Part shown: in pieces, positions 20,355 to 30,048 of the stretch | Position numbering within the stretch: position 1 is the stretch's first letter | How the letters are laid out: each line of letters opens with the position of its first letter | From: Actinomyces sp. oral taxon 414 | GTDB lineage: Bacteria; Actinomycetota; Actinomycetes; Actinomycetales; Actinomycetaceae | Reading direction: 5' to 3' | Length of the DNA stretch: 64,000 nt | NCBI RefSeq assembly: GCF_001278845.1 | Contig: NZ_CP012590.1 | Span: 496,001-560,000 of the forward strand | Position numbers and translations under genes: made by a program | The notes under the pieces: generated by a model | Told to the model about the DNA's origin: nothing | The model's database searches: none | The model's input: only the letters and a program-made list of their open reading frames with translations

Positions 20355-20663
20355 ATGGCGGGACAGAAGATCCGCATCCGGCTCAAGTCCTACGACCACG
20401 AGGTCATTGACTCCTCGGCGCGCAAGATCGTCGACGTCGTGACCCGCGCGGGTGCGACGGTCGTGGGCCCCGTGCCGCTGCCGACCGAGAAGAACGTGTT
20501 CTGCGTCATCCGGTCGCCGCACAAGTACAAGGACAGCCGTGAGCACTTCGAGATGCGCACGCACAAGCGGCTGATCGACATCGTCGACCCGACCCCCAAG
20601 GCCGTCGACTCGCTCATGCGGCTCGACCTGCCGGCCGACGTCAATATCGAGATCAAGCTCTGA
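20355..20663 (+). CDS. rpsJ: 30S ribosomal protein S10
   Basis: S10 is part of the 30S head and, with NusB, of the transcription antitermination complex. It has 102 residues beginning [19 protein letters not shown]; the conserved [19 protein letters not shown] segment is intact. Sequence upstream of the ATG at 20355 is open in frame but not S10-like. First gene of an S10 operon that here starts immediately after a pilus locus instead of after tuf. Confidence 0.97.
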   Translation: MAGQKIRIRLKSYDHEVIDSSARKIVDVVTRAGATVVGPVPLPTEKNVFCVIRSPHKYKDSREHFEMRTHKRLIDIVDPTPKAVDSLMRLDLPADVNIEIKL

Positions 20664-20672
20664 GGTGACGCC

Positions 20673-21353
20673 ATGACTACGCTCAAGCAGCCGGCTGCCG
20701 AGGCGCCCGTTCGGGCGCTCCTGGGCACCAAACTCGGCATGACGCAGATCTGGGACGAGGACGGACGTCTGCGCCCCGTCACGGTCGTGCGCGTCGACAC
20801 CAATGTCGTGACCCAGATCCGCACGCTCGAGAACGACGGCTACGAGGCCGTCCAGCTCGCCTTCGGCGAGATCCCCGAGCGCAAGGTCACCAAGCCCCTC
20901 AAGGGTCACTTCGACCGGGCGGGGGTCGCTCCCCGCCGCCACATCGCCGAGGTCCGCACCGCCCTGACCGGCGAGTACTCCCTGGGCCAGGAGCTGGGCG
21001 CCGACGTCTTCGAGGCGGGTCAGCTGGTCGACGTCACCGGCACCTCCAAGGGCAAGGGCTTCGCGGGCGTCATGAAGCGCCACGGCTTCTCCGGCGTGGG
21101 CGCCTCCCACGGCGCGCACCGCAACCACCGCAAGCCCGGCTCCATCGGCGCCTGCGCCACCCCGGGCCGCATCTTCAAGGGCCTGCGCATGGCCGGCCGC
21201 ATGGGCCACGCGCGCCGGACCGTCCAGAACCTCAAGGTCCGCGGCGTCGACCCCGCCAAGGGCGTGCTGCTCGTGGGCGGCGCCGTCCCCGGCCCCAAGG
21301 GCTCGGTCGTCGTCGTGCGCACCGCCGTGAAGTCCGTCGCGAAGGGAGCCTGA
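20673..21353 (+). CDS. rplC: 50S ribosomal protein L3
   Basis: L3 initiates 50S assembly and reaches the peptidyl-transferase centre. It has 226 residues; [14 protein letters not shown] near the N-terminus and [21 protein letters not shown] in the centre are diagnostic. The first ~14 residues ([14 protein letters not shown]) are a small extension over most L3 proteins. GAGGTGA precedes the ATG at good spacing, 9 bp after rpsJ. Confidence 0.97.
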   Translation: MTTLKQPAAEAPVRALLGTKLGMTQIWDEDGRLRPVTVVRVDTNVVTQIRTLENDGYEAVQLAFGEIPERKVTKPLKGHFDRAGVAPRRHIAEVRTALTGEYSLGQELGADVFEAGQLVDVTGTSKGKGFAGVMKRHGFSGVGASHGAHRNHRKPGSIGACATPGRIFKGLRMAGRMGHARRTVQNLKVRGVDPAKGVLLVGGAVPGPKGSVVVVRTAVKSVAKGA

Positions 21354-21357
21354 CACC

Positions 21358-22005
21358 ATGGCTGACGCACTCTCCGTCGACATCGTCGACTCGAAGGGGG
21401 ACAAGACCGGCTCCGCCGACCTGCCCGCCGAGATCTTCGACGTCGAGCCCAATATCCCGCTCATGCACCAGGTGGTCGTGGCCCAGCTCGCCGCGGCCCG
21501 CCAGGGCACCCACTCCACCAAGACCCGCGGTGACGTGCGCGGCGGCGGCCGCAAGCCCTACCGTCAGAAGGGCACCGGCCGCGCCCGCCAGGGCTCGATC
21601 CGTGCGCCGCAGTTCACCGGCGGCGGCGTCGTGCACGGCCCCAAGCCGCGCGACTACTCCCAGCGCACGCCCAAGAAGATGAAGGCCGCCGCCCTGCGCA
21701 GCGCCCTGTCCGACCGGGCCCGCAACGGCCGCATCCACGTCATTACCGAGTTCGTCACCACCGGCACGCCGTCGACCAAGGCGGCCCTCGCCGCGCTGCG
21801 CCACCTCACGGACCGCGACAAGGTCCTGGTCGTGACCACCCGCGAGGACGAGCTCACCATGCGCAGCCTGCGCAACCTCCCCCAGACGCGCCTGCTGCCG
21901 GCCGACCAGCTCAACACCTACGACGTCCTCGTCACCGACGACGTCGTCTTCACCGCCGACGCCCTGGACGCCTTCCTGGGCAGGGGCAAGGAGGAGTCCA
22001 AGTGA
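21358..22005 (+). CDS. rplD: 50S ribosomal protein L4
   Basis: L4 binds 23S rRNA and its extended loop lines the peptide exit tunnel; in some bacteria it also regulates the S10 operon. It has 215 residues; the tunnel-loop region [20 protein letters not shown] is present around residue 60. The ATG lies 4 bp after the rplC stop with AAGGGAG upstream. The stop overlaps the rplW start (GTGA). Confidence 0.97.
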   Translation: MADALSVDIVDSKGDKTGSADLPAEIFDVEPNIPLMHQVVVAQLAAARQGTHSTKTRGDVRGGGRKPYRQKGTGRARQGSIRAPQFTGGGVVHGPKPRDYSQRTPKKMKAAALRSALSDRARNGRIHVITEFVTTGTPSTKAALAALRHLTDRDKVLVVTTREDELTMRSLRNLPQTRLLPADQLNTYDVLVTDDVVFTADALDAFLGRGKEESK

Positions 22006-22307
22006 GCCTCGAGAAGTCCAGGAGCCCCCGCGACGTCATTATCGCCCCGGTCGTCTCCGAGAAGTCCTACAACTGCATCGACCGCGGCCAGTACACGTTC
22101 ATTGTCGCGCCGAGAAGCAATAAGACCGAGATCAAGCAGGCCGTCGAGGCGATCTTCGGCGTCAAGGTCGAGTCGGTCAACACCCAGAACCGGCGGGGCA
22201 AGACCCGTCGCACCCGCACGGGTATCGGCAAGTCGAAGGACACCAAGCGCGCCATTGTCACGCTGCGCGAGGGGACCATCGACATCTTCGGCGACGTGAC
22301 GAAGTGA
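22002..22307 (+). CDS. rplW: 50S ribosomal protein L23
   Basis: L23 sits at the polypeptide exit and is the docking site for trigger factor and SRP. It has 101 residues with [12 protein letters not shown] near the start and [16 protein letters not shown] in the loop. The GTG start overlaps the rplD stop by four bases. Order and spacing are standard for S10. Confidence 0.96.
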   Translation: MSLEKSRSPRDVIIAPVVSEKSYNCIDRGQYTFIVAPRSNKTEIKQAVEAIFGVKVESVNTQNRRGKTRRTRTGIGKSKDTKRAIVTLREGTIDIFGDVTK

Positions 22308-22327
22308 CCCGGTAGGAGAGTATCGAT

Positions 22328-23164
22328 ATGGGAATCCGCAAGTACAAGCCGACGACGCCGGGTCGCCGCGGCGCCTCCGTGGCCGATTTCGTCGAGATCA
22401 CGCGCAACCGGCCCGAGAAGTCCCTCGTGCGCCCGCTGCACAAGACCGGCGGACGCAACTCCTCCGGCCGCATCACCGCCCGCCACAAGGGCGGCGGACA
22501 CAAGCGCGCCTACCGCATTATCGACTTCCGCCGGGCGGACAAGGACGGCGTGCCCGCCCGGGTCGCTCACATCGAGTACGACCCCAACCGCACCGCGCGC
22601 ATCGCCCTGCTGCACTACGTCGACGGCGAGAAGCGCTACATTATCGCCCCCAGCAGGCTGAACCAGGGCGATATGGTCGAGGCCGGTCCGAACGCGGACA
22701 TTAAGCCCGGCAATAACCTGCCGCTGCGCGCCATCCCCACCGGCACCGTGGTCCACGCCGTCGAGCTGCGGCCGGGCGGCGGCGCCAAGATCGCCCGCAG
22801 CGCCGGCACCTCGGTCCAGCTGGTGGCCAAGGAGGGCAAGTACGCGCAGCTGCGCATGCCCTCCGGCGAGATCCGCAATGTCGAGGCCGCCTGCCGCGCC
22901 ACCATTGGCGAGGTCGGCAACGCCGAGCAGTCCAATATCAACTGGGGCAAGGCCGGGCGCATGCGCTGGAAGGGCGTGCGCCCGACCGTGCGCGGCGTGG
23001 TCATGAACCCGGTGGACCACCCGCACGGCGGCGGCGAGGGCCGCACCTCCGGCGGCCGTCACCCGGTCTCCCCGTGGGGCAAGCCCGAGGGCCGCACCCG
23101 CCGTCCCAAGAAGTCCAGCGACCGCCTCATTGTGCGTCGTCGTCGGACCGGCAAGAAGCGCTGA
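22328..23164 (+). CDS. rplB: 50S ribosomal protein L2
   Basis: L2 is required for subunit joining and peptidyl-transferase activity. It has 278 residues, beginning [18 protein letters not shown]; the C-terminal signature [17 protein letters not shown], with the conserved histidine, is intact. GGTAGGAG precedes the ATG. Confidence 0.97.
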   Translation: MGIRKYKPTTPGRRGASVADFVEITRNRPEKSLVRPLHKTGGRNSSGRITARHKGGGHKRAYRIIDFRRADKDGVPARVAHIEYDPNRTARIALLHYVDGEKRYIIAPSRLNQGDMVEAGPNADIKPGNNLPLRAIPTGTVVHAVELRPGGGAKIARSAGTSVQLVAKEGKYAQLRMPSGEIRNVEAACRATIGEVGNAEQSNINWGKAGRMRWKGVRPTVRGVVMNPVDHPHGGGEGRTSGGRHPVSPWGKPEGRTRRPKKSSDRLIVRRRRTGKKR

Positions 23165-23176
23165 TAGGAGCCCGAT

Positions 23177-23455
23177 ATGCCGCGCAGCCTGAAGAAGGGG
23201 CCCTTCGTCGACGACCACCTCATGAAGAAGGTGGACGCCCAGAACGAGAAGGGCACCAAGAACGTCATTAAGACCTGGTCCCGCCGTTCGGTCATTACGC
23301 CGGACTTCCTCGGACACACCTTCGCCGTCCACGACGGCCGCAAGCACGTCCCGGTCTTCGTCACCGAGTCCATGGTGGGCCACAAGCTCGGCGAGTTCGC
23401 TCCGACCCGCACATTCCGCGGGCACGTCAAGGACGACCGCAAGTCGCGTCGCTGA
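23177..23455 (+). CDS. rpsS: 30S ribosomal protein S19
   Basis: S19 binds 16S rRNA in the head together with S13. It has 92 residues, beginning [15 protein letters not shown], with the signature [20 protein letters not shown] lies upstream. It lies 12 bp after rplB. Confidence 0.97.
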   Translation: MPRSLKKGPFVDDHLMKKVDAQNEKGTKNVIKTWSRRSVITPDFLGHTFAVHDGRKHVPVFVTESMVGHKLGEFAPTRTFRGHVKDDRKSRR

Positions 23456-23484
23456 CGCCGGCGGAGAGTTGAGAGGCAGGCAAT

Positions 23485-23862
23485 ATGGAAGCCAAGGCGC
23501 AGGCCAAGTACGTGCGCTGCACGCCGAGGAAGGCCCGTCGCGTCGTGGACGTCGTGCGCGGCAAGCGGGCGGTCGAGGCCGTGAACGTGCTGCGCTTCGC
23601 CCCGCAGGCCGCTGCGGTGCCGGTGCGCAAGGTCATTGAGTCGGCGATCGCCAACGCCCGCTTCAAGGCGGAGCGCGACGGCGAGCGCTTCGACGAGAAC
23701 GAGCTGTTCATTACCGAGGTGTACGCCGACGAGGGGCCGACCCTCAAGCGGTTCCGTCCCCGCGCCCAGGGGCGCGCGGGCCGGATTCTCAAGCGCACCA
23801 GCCACATCACCGTCATCGTCGGGGACAAGTCCGACGCCGCCACGAAGGAAGGAGCCCGGTAA
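23485..23862 (+). CDS. rplV: 50S ribosomal protein L22
   Basis: L22 spans the 50S and its hairpin lines the exit tunnel near the macrolide site. It has 125 residues; [19 protein letters not shown] and [20 protein letters not shown] are conserved. The stop overlaps the rpsC start by one base (TAATG). Confidence 0.97.
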   Translation: MEAKAQAKYVRCTPRKARRVVDVVRGKRAVEAVNVLRFAPQAAAVPVRKVIESAIANARFKAERDGERFDENELFITEVYADEGPTLKRFRPRAQGRAGRILKRTSHITVIVGDKSDAATKEGAR

Positions 23863-24752
23863 TGGGGCAGAAGGTCAATCCGACCGGCTTCCGCCTGGGC
23901 ATTACGACGGACCACCGCTCGCGCTGGTTCGCCGATTCGACCAAGCCCGGTCAGCGTTACCGGGACTTCGTCGAGGAGGATGTCAAGATTCGCCGTCTCA
24001 TGGCGGACGGCATGGAGCGGGCCGGGATCTCCAAGGTCGATATCGAGCGCACGCGCGACCGCGTGCGCGTCGACCTGCACACCGCCCGCCCGGGTATTGT
24101 CATCGGCCGCCGCGGCGCCGAGGCCGAGCGCCTGCGCGCCTCGCTGGAGAAGCTGACCGGCAAGCAGGTCCAGCTCAATATCCTCGAGGTCAAGAGCCCC
24201 GACCTGGACGCCCAGCTCGTCGCGCAGGGCGTTGCCGAGCAGCTGGCCAGCCGCGTCTCCTTCCGCCGGGCCATGCGCAAGGGCATGCAGTCGGCCATGC
24301 GCGCCGGCGCCAAGGGCATCCGCGTCCAGTGCTCCGGCCGCCTGGGCGGGGCGGAGATGAGCCGCAGCGAGTTCTACCGCGAGGGCCGCGTGCCGCTGCA
24401 CACCCTGCGGGCGAACATCGACTACGGCTTCTACGAGGCCAAGACCACCTTCGGCCGTCTCGGCGTCAAGGTGTGGATCTACAAGGGCGATATGACGGAG
24501 CGCGAGTTCGCCCGTCAGCAGGCCGAGTCCGGCTCGCGCGGCCGTGGCGGTCGCGGTGAGCGCCGCGGTGGTCGCGGTGAGCGCCGTGGCGAGGGCCGTG
24601 AGCCCCGCGGCGAGGGTCGCGAGCCCCGTGAGCCCCGCGGCGAGGGTCGTGAGCCCCGCGGCGAGAGCATCCCGCGTCACAGCGGCGAGCAGCTGGCCGA
24701 GCAGGCGCCGGCCGCCGAGAGCGCTGCCGCCAACCAGGGAACGGAGGCCTGA
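23862..24752 (+). CDS. rpsC: 30S ribosomal protein S3 with repeat-rich C-terminal tail
   Basis: S3 forms part of the mRNA entry site and has helicase-related function. It has 296 residues, longer than the ~230 typical of the family. Residues 1-~215 are a standard S3, with the KH domain motif [17 protein letters not shown] and the C-terminal domain ending in [10 protein letters not shown]. After that comes a low-complexity tail of RGGRGERRG and GEGREPR repeats (about residues 225-267), encoded by short imperfect DNA repeats at 24535-24665. The tail resembles RNA-binding RGG sequences; any function is inferred. Confidence 0.95.
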   Translation: MGQKVNPTGFRLGITTDHRSRWFADSTKPGQRYRDFVEEDVKIRRLMADGMERAGISKVDIERTRDRVRVDLHTARPGIVIGRRGAEAERLRASLEKLTGKQVQLNILEVKSPDLDAQLVAQGVAEQLASRVSFRRAMRKGMQSAMRAGAKGIRVQCSGRLGGAEMSRSEFYREGRVPLHTLRANIDYGFYEAKTTFGRLGVKVWIYKGDMTEREFARQQAESGSRGRGGRGERRGGRGERRGEGREPRGEGREPREPRGEGREPRGESIPRHSGEQLAEQAPAAESAAANQGTEA

Positions 24753-24755
24753 GCC

Positions 24756-25175
24756 GTGCTCATCCCCCGCCGGACCAAGTTCCGCAAGCAGCACCGCCCG
24801 CACCGCACGGGCCTGTCCAAGGGCGGCAACCGGATCGCCTTCGGCGACTACGCCATCCAGGCCCTCGAGCCGGCCTATCTCACCAACCGCCAGATCGAGG
24901 CGGCCCGTATCGCCATGACCCGCCACATCAAGCGCGGCGGCAAGGTGTGGATCACCGTCTTCCCGGACCGCCCGCTGACCAAGAAGCCCGCCGAGACCCG
25001 CATGGGCTCGGGCAAGGGCGCGCCCGAGTGGTGGATCGCCAATGTCAAGCCCGGGCGCATCCTGTTCGAGCTGGGCGGCGTCGACGAGGCCCTCGCCCGC
25101 GAGGCCATGCGCCGCGCCCAGCACAAGCTTCCCATGAAGACCCGTTTCGTAACCCGTGAGGGCGGTGACGTCTGA
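24756..25175 (+). CDS. rplP: 50S ribosomal protein L16
   Basis: L16 organises the A-site tRNA binding region of the 50S. It has 139 residues starting [15 protein letters not shown] from a GTG codon; the signature [19 protein letters not shown] is intact. It lies 3 bp after rpsC; the stop overlaps the rpmC ATG (TGATG). Confidence 0.97.
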   Translation: MLIPRRTKFRKQHRPHRTGLSKGGNRIAFGDYAIQALEPAYLTNRQIEAARIAMTRHIKRGGKVWITVFPDRPLTKKPAETRMGSGKGAPEWWIANVKPGRILFELGGVDEALAREAMRRAQHKLPMKTRFVTREGGDV

Positions 25176-25414
25176 TGCCTATCGGATCCCAGGGGCTGAC
25201 CCCCACCGACTTGGACGCCATGGACAACGAGCGCCTCGCCGAGGAGCTGTCCAAGGCCAAGGCAGAGCTGTTCAACCTGCGCTTCGCCTCGGCGACCGGC
25301 CAGCTCGAGGACCACGGGCGCCTCAAGGCCGTGCGCCGCGACATCGCCCGCATCCACACCATTGTGCGCGAGCGCGAGCTCGGCATCCGTACCGCTCCGA
25401 GCAGTCAGGAGTAG
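25175..25414 (+). CDS. rpmC: 50S ribosomal protein L29
   Basis: L29 is a small helical protein at the tunnel exit. It has 79 residues; [20 protein letters not shown] and the following [15 protein letters not shown] fit the family. The start overlaps the rplP stop by one base. Confidence 0.95.
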   Translation: MPIGSQGLTPTDLDAMDNERLAEELSKAKAELFNLRFASATGQLEDHGRLKAVRRDIARIHTIVRERELGIRTAPSSQE

Positions 25415-25422
25415 GAGTTCAC

Positions 25423-25701
25423 GTGAGCGAGCAGACCACCACCAAGACCGAGCGGCCGCACCGCAAGGTGCGCCGCGGCTACGTCCTGAGCGACAAGATG
25501 GACAAGACCGTCGTCGTCGAGGTTGAGGAGCGCTACACGCACTCCCTGTACGGCAAGGTCCTCCGCCGTTCCAAGAAGGTCAAGGTCCACGACGAGCACA
25601 ACGAGGCCCGCCCCGGCGACCTCGTCCAGATTATGGAGACCCGCCCGCTCAGCGCCACCAAGCACTGGCGGCTGGTCGAGATCATCGAGAAGGCCAAGTG
25701 A
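25423..25701 (+). CDS. rpsQ: 30S ribosomal protein S17
   Basis: S17 is a primary 16S rRNA-binding protein. It has 92 residues from the GTG at 25423 ([20 protein letters not shown]), preceded by [23 protein letters not shown] is the family core. In most bacteria rplN follows directly; here a hairpin and a 1.3-kb secreted-protein gene intervene. Confidence 0.96.
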   Translation: MSEQTTTKTERPHRKVRRGYVLSDKMDKTVVVEVEERYTHSLYGKVLRRSKKVKVHDEHNEARPGDLVQIMETRPLSATKHWRLVEIIEKAK

Positions 25702-25735
25702 CCCGCCACTGAGCCCGCTCGCCGGGCCGGTGCAC

Positions 25736-25771
25736 GACGCCGTCACCACTCCAGCAGGTGGTGGCGGCGTC
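25736..25771 (+). terminator. Hairpin after rpsQ
   Basis: A 14-bp stem (25736-25749 with 25758-25771) contains one G-U-type pair and has an 8-base loop. It lies just after rpsQ and before the promoter of the inserted CHAP gene. There is no T-run. It probably ends or attenuates the first part of the S10 operon. Confidence 0.5.
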
Positions 25772-25852
25772 GTACGTGCACGTGCCAGAGGATCTCACGG
25801 AGGGTGGCGCCCTTTCTGCGTTGTGCAGCAGGCTCCAGGCGATCTCCGGCAC

Positions 25853-25881
25853 TTGCTTAAATGTGACCTGATGCATACTAT
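25853..25881 (+). promoter_or_regulatory. Promoter of the repeat/CHAP gene
   Basis: TTGCTT (25853-25858), a 17-base spacer and TACTAT (25876-25881) form one of the best sigma-70-like promoters in the window, in a locally AT-richer stretch. The predicted transcript would begin near 25888, so the coding start must be the ATG at 25923, not the GTG at 25884. Confidence 0.6.
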
Positions 25882-25922
25882 AGGTGAGTCCTAACGTAAC
25901 GACCACGAAAGATGTGATACCC

Positions 25923-27230
25923 ATGTCGATGCTTCTCTCCCGCCGAGGCATTCTCTCGGCGGCCGCCCTCGCCGCACTCGCGGGTGCGGGCGCGCCCCTC
26001 GTCTCCTCCCCGGCGGCCGCGGCCACAGGGGACGACCTGTACTACATCAAGACGTCGGCGACGGGTCAGGGGATGGTGGAGGTGCACGCCCTGTCGGGGG
26101 CGTCCGGCTACCAGGAGTTCACCCGGCACGCGGTGACGGTTCTGGCCGAGGGGGAGCGGGACAACGGGACGTTCCAGATGGTGGGTGAGGACCTGTACTA
26201 CATCAAGACGTCGGCGACGGGTCAGGGGATGGTGGAGGTGCACGCCCTGTCGGGGGCGTCCGGCTACCAGGAGTTCACCCGGCACGCGGTGACGGTTCTG
26301 GCCGAGGGGGAGCGGGACAACGGGACGTTCCAGATGGTGGGTGAGGACCTGTACTACATCAAGACGTCGGCGACGGGTCAGGGGATGGTGGAGGTGCACG
26401 CCCTGTCGGGGGCGTCCGGCTACCAGGAGTTCACCCGGCACGCGGTGACGGTTCTGGCCGAGGGGGAGCGGGACAACGGGACGTTCCAGATGGTGGGTGA
26501 GGACCTGTACTACATCAAGACGTCGGCGACGGGTCAGGGGATGGTGGAGGTGCACGCCCTGTCGGGGGCGTCCGGCTACCAGGAGTTCACCCGGCACGCG
26601 GTGACGGTTCTGGCCGAGGGGGAGCGGGACAACGGGACGTTCCAGATGGTGGGTGAGGACCTGTACTACATCAAGACGTCGGCGACGGGTCAGGGGATGG
26701 TGGAGGTGCACGCCCTGTCGGGGGCGTCCGGCTACCAGGAGTTCACCCGGCACGCGGTGACGGTTCTGGCCGAGGGGGAGCGGGACAACGGGACGTTCTG
26801 GATCCCGGGTCTCGGCACCGCAACCCCCAGGAGCGTCCCCACGGGCCGACTCAACGCGAGCATCCTCGCCGCGGCGCAGGCGTACGGCGACGGCGCGTAC
26901 GGCGGTCAGTGCGCCGTCTGGGTCCAAACCGTCATCCGGGCGGCCGGCGGGACGCCCGTCTACCTCGAGAACTTCCCGTGGGGCTACAACGACAGCTGGG
27001 ACCGGATCTGCACCGAGGTGGTCGGCTGGGCCAACGTCCAGCCCGGTGACATCTGCCAGTGGGTGTACCCGACGATCTCCAGTGCCCACACGGCTATCAT
27101 CACCGCCGGAGGCGACGAGGCGAGTGCGCAGGTCATCGACTCGAACTACGGATACGGCGAGCAGGTCCACCGGGGCTCCTTCTCCTCTCGGAACACCGGC
27201 GGGTACTACAAGATCTGGCGTCTGGACTGA
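25923..27230 (+). CDS. Secreted protein with five identical repeats and CHAP-like domain
   Basis: This encodes 435 residues. The N-terminus (MSMLLSRRGILSAAALAALA) is a signal peptide with a twin-arginine, so Tat or Sec export is possible. Residues 38-297 are five tandem 52-residue repeats, each starting DLYYIKTSATGQGMVEVHAL; they resemble beta-propeller or lectin-like repeats. The C-terminal ~120 residues look like a CHAP cysteine amidase/peptidase: C330 in GGQCAVW and H389 in SSAHTAII are candidate catalytic residues. A peptidoglycan-directed or adhesive surface role is inferred. The gene has its own promoter and sits between rpsQ and rplN. No LPXTG signal or membrane anchor is seen, so it is probably released or bound by its repeats. 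Confidence 0.75.
   Translation: MSMLLSRRGILSAAALAALAGAGAPLVSSPAAAATGDDLYYIKTSATGQGMVEVHALSGASGYQEFTRHAVTVLAEGERDNGTFQMVGEDLYYIKTSATGQGMVEVHALSGASGYQEFTRHAVTVLAEGERDNGTFQMVGEDLYYIKTSATGQGMVEVHALSGASGYQEFTRHAVTVLAEGERDNGTFQMVGEDLYYIKTSATGQGMVEVHALSGASGYQEFTRHAVTVLAEGERDNGTFQMVGEDLYYIKTSATGQGMVEVHALSGASGYQEFTRHAVTVLAEGERDNGTFWIPGLGTATPRSVPTGRLNASILAAAQAYGDGAYGGQCAVWVQTVIRAAGGTPVYLENFPWGYNDSWDRICTEVVGWANVQPGDICQWVYPTISSAHTAIITAGGDEASAQVIDSNYGYGEQVHRGSFSSRNTGGYYKIWRLD
26034..26797 (+). repeat. Five tandem 156-bp repeats
   Basis: Copies begin at 26034, 26190, 26346, 26502 and 26658. By eye they are identical at nucleotide level; the fifth diverges in its last 16 bases from about 26798. Such perfect identity implies recent expansion or ongoing homogenisation, and copy number is likely to vary between strains. 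Confidence 0.95.
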
Positions 27231-27566
27231 AGCCAAGGGCTCGCGCAGCGGCGCCATCACTCCCGAGGGCGGCGGCGCCGCGCGTCGGAACGACGGGACT
27301 CGACGGCCGGTGAGCAAAGGCACAGGCGCGGGTCGCGTCCTGCGGTTCCGCGTCATCCCGGGCCTGGACTAGGCTAACGGAGTTGCGCGCGCCCCCGGTG
27401 CGCCCGTCGGAGACCTCGCGCCCCGTGCGCCCGTGTCCGGAGGGTATTCGCGCCGTGGACTCATCGGCCGACCGGGGGGCGGTGCGCATGCGAACACAGC
27501 AACGTTCGACCAGGCTCGCGCTCCCCGGAGCGCACGAGAACCGGTTCGACGACAGGAGAACACTCA
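27231..27566 (+). other. Intergenic region before rplN
   Basis: These 336 bases contain no credible gene. A weak hairpin (27248-27255 with 27274-27281) may terminate the CHAP gene. TAGGCT at 27370-27375 is a candidate -10 for a promoter driving rplN onward, which would be needed because the operon is split here; no strong -35 is visible. Confidence 0.4.
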
Positions 27567-27935
27567 ATGATCCAGCAGGAGTCGCGACTGAAGGTCGCCG
27601 ACAACACCGGTGCCAAGGAGATCCTTTGCATCCGCGTGCTCGGCGGCTCGGGTCGGCGCTATGCGGGTATCGGCGACACCATCGTCGCCACCGTCAAGGA
27701 CGCCATCCCCGGCGGTAACGTCAAGAAGGGCGAGGTCGTCAAGGCGGTCGTCGTGCGTGCCCGCAAGGAGCGCCGGCGCCCGGACGGCTCATACATCCGC
27801 TTCGACGAGAATGCCGCCGTCCTCCTCAGGAACGACGGGGAGCCGCGCGGTACGCGCATTTTCGGCCCCGTCGGCCGTGAGCTTCGCGAGAAGAAGTTCA
27901 TGCGTATCGTCTCACTCGCCCCGGAGGTGATCTGA
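27567..27935 (+). CDS. rplN: 50S ribosomal protein L14
   Basis: L14 forms an intersubunit bridge and is bound by the silencing factor RsfS. It has 122 residues beginning [37 protein letters not shown] is diagnostic. GACAGGAG lies upstream. It is the first gene after the inserted CHAP locus. Confidence 0.97.
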   Translation: MIQQESRLKVADNTGAKEILCIRVLGGSGRRYAGIGDTIVATVKDAIPGGNVKKGEVVKAVVVRARKERRRPDGSYIRFDENAAVLLRNDGEPRGTRIFGPVGRELREKKFMRIVSLAPEVI

Positions 27936-27937
27936 AT

Positions 27938-28282
27938 ATGGCACGCATTAAGAAGGGCGACCAGGTCATTGTCATCGCCGGTAAGGACAAGGGCAAGACC
28001 GGTCGCGTCCTCAAGGTCCTGCCCGACGTCGACCGCGTCGTGGTGGAGGGCGTTCAGCGCGTCACCAAGCACACCCGCGTCGGCCAGTCCGCCCAGGGCG
28101 CCCGCACCGGCGGTATTGAGACCGTCGAGGCCCCGATCCACGCCTCCAACGTCATGCTCGTCGACCCCAAGACCAAGAAGCGCACCCGCGTGGGCTTCCG
28201 CGTCGAGGAGGGCGTGCGCCCCAACGGCCGCAGGCGCACCGTGCGCGTGCGCTACGCCAAGAAGTCCGGGGAGGACCTGTAA
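27938..28282 (+). CDS. rplX: 50S ribosomal protein L24
   Basis: L24 is an assembly initiator of the 50S. It has 114 residues; the KOW-type motif [18 protein letters not shown] is near the N-terminus. It lies 2 bp after rplN and its stop overlaps the rplE start (TAATG). Confidence 0.96.
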   Translation: MARIKKGDQVIVIAGKDKGKTGRVLKVLPDVDRVVVEGVQRVTKHTRVGQSAQGARTGGIETVEAPIHASNVMLVDPKTKKRTRVGFRVEEGVRPNGRRRTVRVRYAKKSGEDL

Positions 28283-28839
28283 TGGCTGATAAGACCGCCC
28301 CCCGCCTGAAGACCAGGTACGTCGAGGAGGTGCGCCCCGCCCTGCGCGAGGAGTTCCAGCACCGCAACGTCATGGAGATCCCGCGCGTCGTCAAGGTCGT
28401 CGTCAATATGGGCGTGGGCGAGGCCGCCCACGATTCCAAGATGATCGAGGGCGCCGTGCGCGACCTCGCCGCCATCACCGGCCAGAAGCCGCAGGTCACC
28501 CGGGCCCGCAAGTCCATCGCCCAGTTCAAGCTGCGGGCGGGCCAGCCGATCGGCGCGTACGCCACCGTGCGCGGCGACCGCATGTGGGAGTTCCTCGACC
28601 GCCTCATCTCGATCTCGCTGCCCCGCATCCGCGACTTCCGCGGCCTGAGCCCCAAGCAGTTCGACGGCAATGGCAACTACACCTTCGGTCTCACCGAGCA
28701 GTCCGTGTTCCACGAGATCGACGCCGACTCCATCGACCGCGTGCGCGGCATGGACATCACCGTGGTGACCACGGCCAAGACCGACGAGGAGGCCCGCTCG
28801 CTGCTGCGCCGGCTCGGCTTCCCCTTCAAGGAGAAGTGA
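28282..28839 (+). CDS. rplE: 50S ribosomal protein L5
   Basis: L5 binds 5S rRNA and contacts P-site tRNA and S13. It has 185 residues; [33 protein letters not shown] and [19 protein letters not shown] are conserved. Confidence 0.97.
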   Translation: MADKTAPRLKTRYVEEVRPALREEFQHRNVMEIPRVVKVVVNMGVGEAAHDSKMIEGAVRDLAAITGQKPQVTRARKSIAQFKLRAGQPIGAYATVRGDRMWEFLDRLISISLPRIRDFRGLSPKQFDGNGNYTFGLTEQSVFHEIDADSIDRVRGMDITVVTTAKTDEEARSLLRRLGFPFKEK

Positions 28840-28840
28840 C

Positions 28841-29026
28841 ATGGCGAAGACCGCTCTGATCGAGAAGGCCAACCGCAAGCCGAAGTTCGGCGTCCGCGCC
28901 TATACGCGCTGCCAGCGCTGCGGCCGGCCGCGCTCGGTGTACCGCAAGTTCGGCCTGTGCCGCATCTGCCTGCGCGAGATGGCCCTGGGCGGCCAGCTCC
29001 CCGGCGTGAGCAAGTCCAGCTGGTAA
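28841..29026 (+). CDS. rpsN: 30S ribosomal protein S14, zinc-binding type (type Z)
   Basis: S14 stabilises the 30S head. It has 61 residues with four cysteines, CQRC and CRIC, which makes it the short zinc-binding form. Many actinobacteria carry a zinc-free paralogue elsewhere that is used under zinc limitation; none is visible here. It follows rplE by 1 bp. Confidence 0.96.
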   Translation: MAKTALIEKANRKPKFGVRAYTRCQRCGRPRSVYRKFGLCRICLREMALGGQLPGVSKSSW

Positions 29027-29083
29027 GAACTTACGTCGCAGGTCCGTGAGGAAACCACGACGAGGAAGGGCGCAGGCCCACTC

Positions 29084-29482
29084 ATGACTATGACAGACCC
29101 CATCGCAGACATGCTGACCCGTCTGCGCAATGCGAATAACGCCTACCACGACGTCGTCTCCATGCCGTCGAGCAAGCTTAAGGTGAATATCGCCGCCATG
29201 CTCAAGGCCGAGGGCTACATCGCCGACTACGAGGTGACCGACGCCAGGGTCGGCAAGACGCTCACGCTGAGCCTCAAGTACGGGGCCAACCGCCAGCGGG
29301 CCATCCAGGGCCTCAGGCGCGTGTCCAAGCCCGGCCTGCGCGTCTACGCCAAGTCCACGAACCTGCCCAAGGTCCTGGGCGGCCTGGGGGTGGCCATCCT
29401 GTCCACCTCCTCCGGCCTCCTGACGGACCGGCAGGCCGAGTCCAGGGGCGTGGGCGGGGAAGTCCTCGCCTACGTCTGGTGA
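29084..29482 (+). CDS. rpsH: 30S ribosomal protein S8
   Basis: S8 is a primary 16S rRNA binder and, in enterobacteria, the spc operon repressor. It has 132 residues: [20 protein letters not shown] at the start and [11 protein letters not shown] at the C-terminus. It lies 57 bp after rpsN. Confidence 0.97.
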   Translation: MTMTDPIADMLTRLRNANNAYHDVVSMPSSKLKVNIAAMLKAEGYIADYEVTDARVGKTLTLSLKYGANRQRAIQGLRRVSKPGLRVYAKSTNLPKVLGGLGVAILSTSSGLLTDRQAESRGVGGEVLAYVW

Positions 29483-29503
29483 AGCAGGAGCGGAGGAATC
29501 ACC

Positions 29504-30046
29504 ATGTCTCGCATTGGACGTCTCCCCGTCCCGGTTCCCGCCGGAGTGGACGTGACCATCGACGGCAACGACGTGACGGTCAAGGGCCCCAAGGGCACCC
29601 TGTCGCGCACCATTAGCGCGCCGCTGAGCGTGACCCGGCAGGATGACGGCTCCATCCTGGTGACCCGACCCGACGACGAGCGCCGCTCGCGCTCCCTGCA
29701 CGGCCTGTCGCGCACGCTCATCCACAATATGGTCGTCGGCGTGACCGAGGGCTACTCCAAGCGGCTCGAAATCGTCGGCACCGGTTACCGCGCCGTCCAG
29801 AAGGGCACCGGCATCGAGCTGTTCCTCGGCTTCTCCCACACGGTCGTCGTCGAGGCCCCCGAGGGCATCACCCTCAAGGTGGACGGGAACCTCAAGATCG
29901 AGGTCTCCGGCATCTCCAAGGAGCAGGTCGGCGAGGTCGCCGCGAACATTCGCAAGATCCGCCCGCCGGAGCCCTACAAGGGCAAGGGCGTGCGCTACGC
30001 CGGCGAGAACGTGCGCCGCAAGGTCGGAAAGGCTGGTAACAAGTAA
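29504..30046 (+). CDS. rplF: 50S ribosomal protein L6
   Basis: L6 lies near the factor-binding site of the 50S. It has 180 residues, [17 protein letters not shown] at the start and the conserved [16 protein letters not shown] near the end. CGGAGG precedes the ATG. Confidence 0.97.
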   Translation: MSRIGRLPVPVPAGVDVTIDGNDVTVKGPKGTLSRTISAPLSVTRQDDGSILVTRPDDERRSRSLHGLSRTLIHNMVVGVTEGYSKRLEIVGTGYRAVQKGTGIELFLGFSHTVVVEAPEGITLKVDGNLKIEVSGISKEQVGEVAANIRKIRPPEPYKGKGVRYAGENVRRKVGKAGNK

Positions 30047-30048
30047 CC

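Noticed and set aside
25884..25922. GTG at 25884 as start of the repeat/CHAP gene
   Set aside because: It would lie upstream of the predicted transcription start, and the ATG at 25923 gives a proper signal peptide.
26034..26797. Regular repeats that could suggest a CRISPR array
   Set aside because: Units are contiguous 156-bp coding repeats with no spacers and stay in frame.
27536..27560. GGTTCGA-like sequence suggesting a tRNA T-arm
   Set aside because: No acceptor stem, D-arm or anticodon arm can be built around it.
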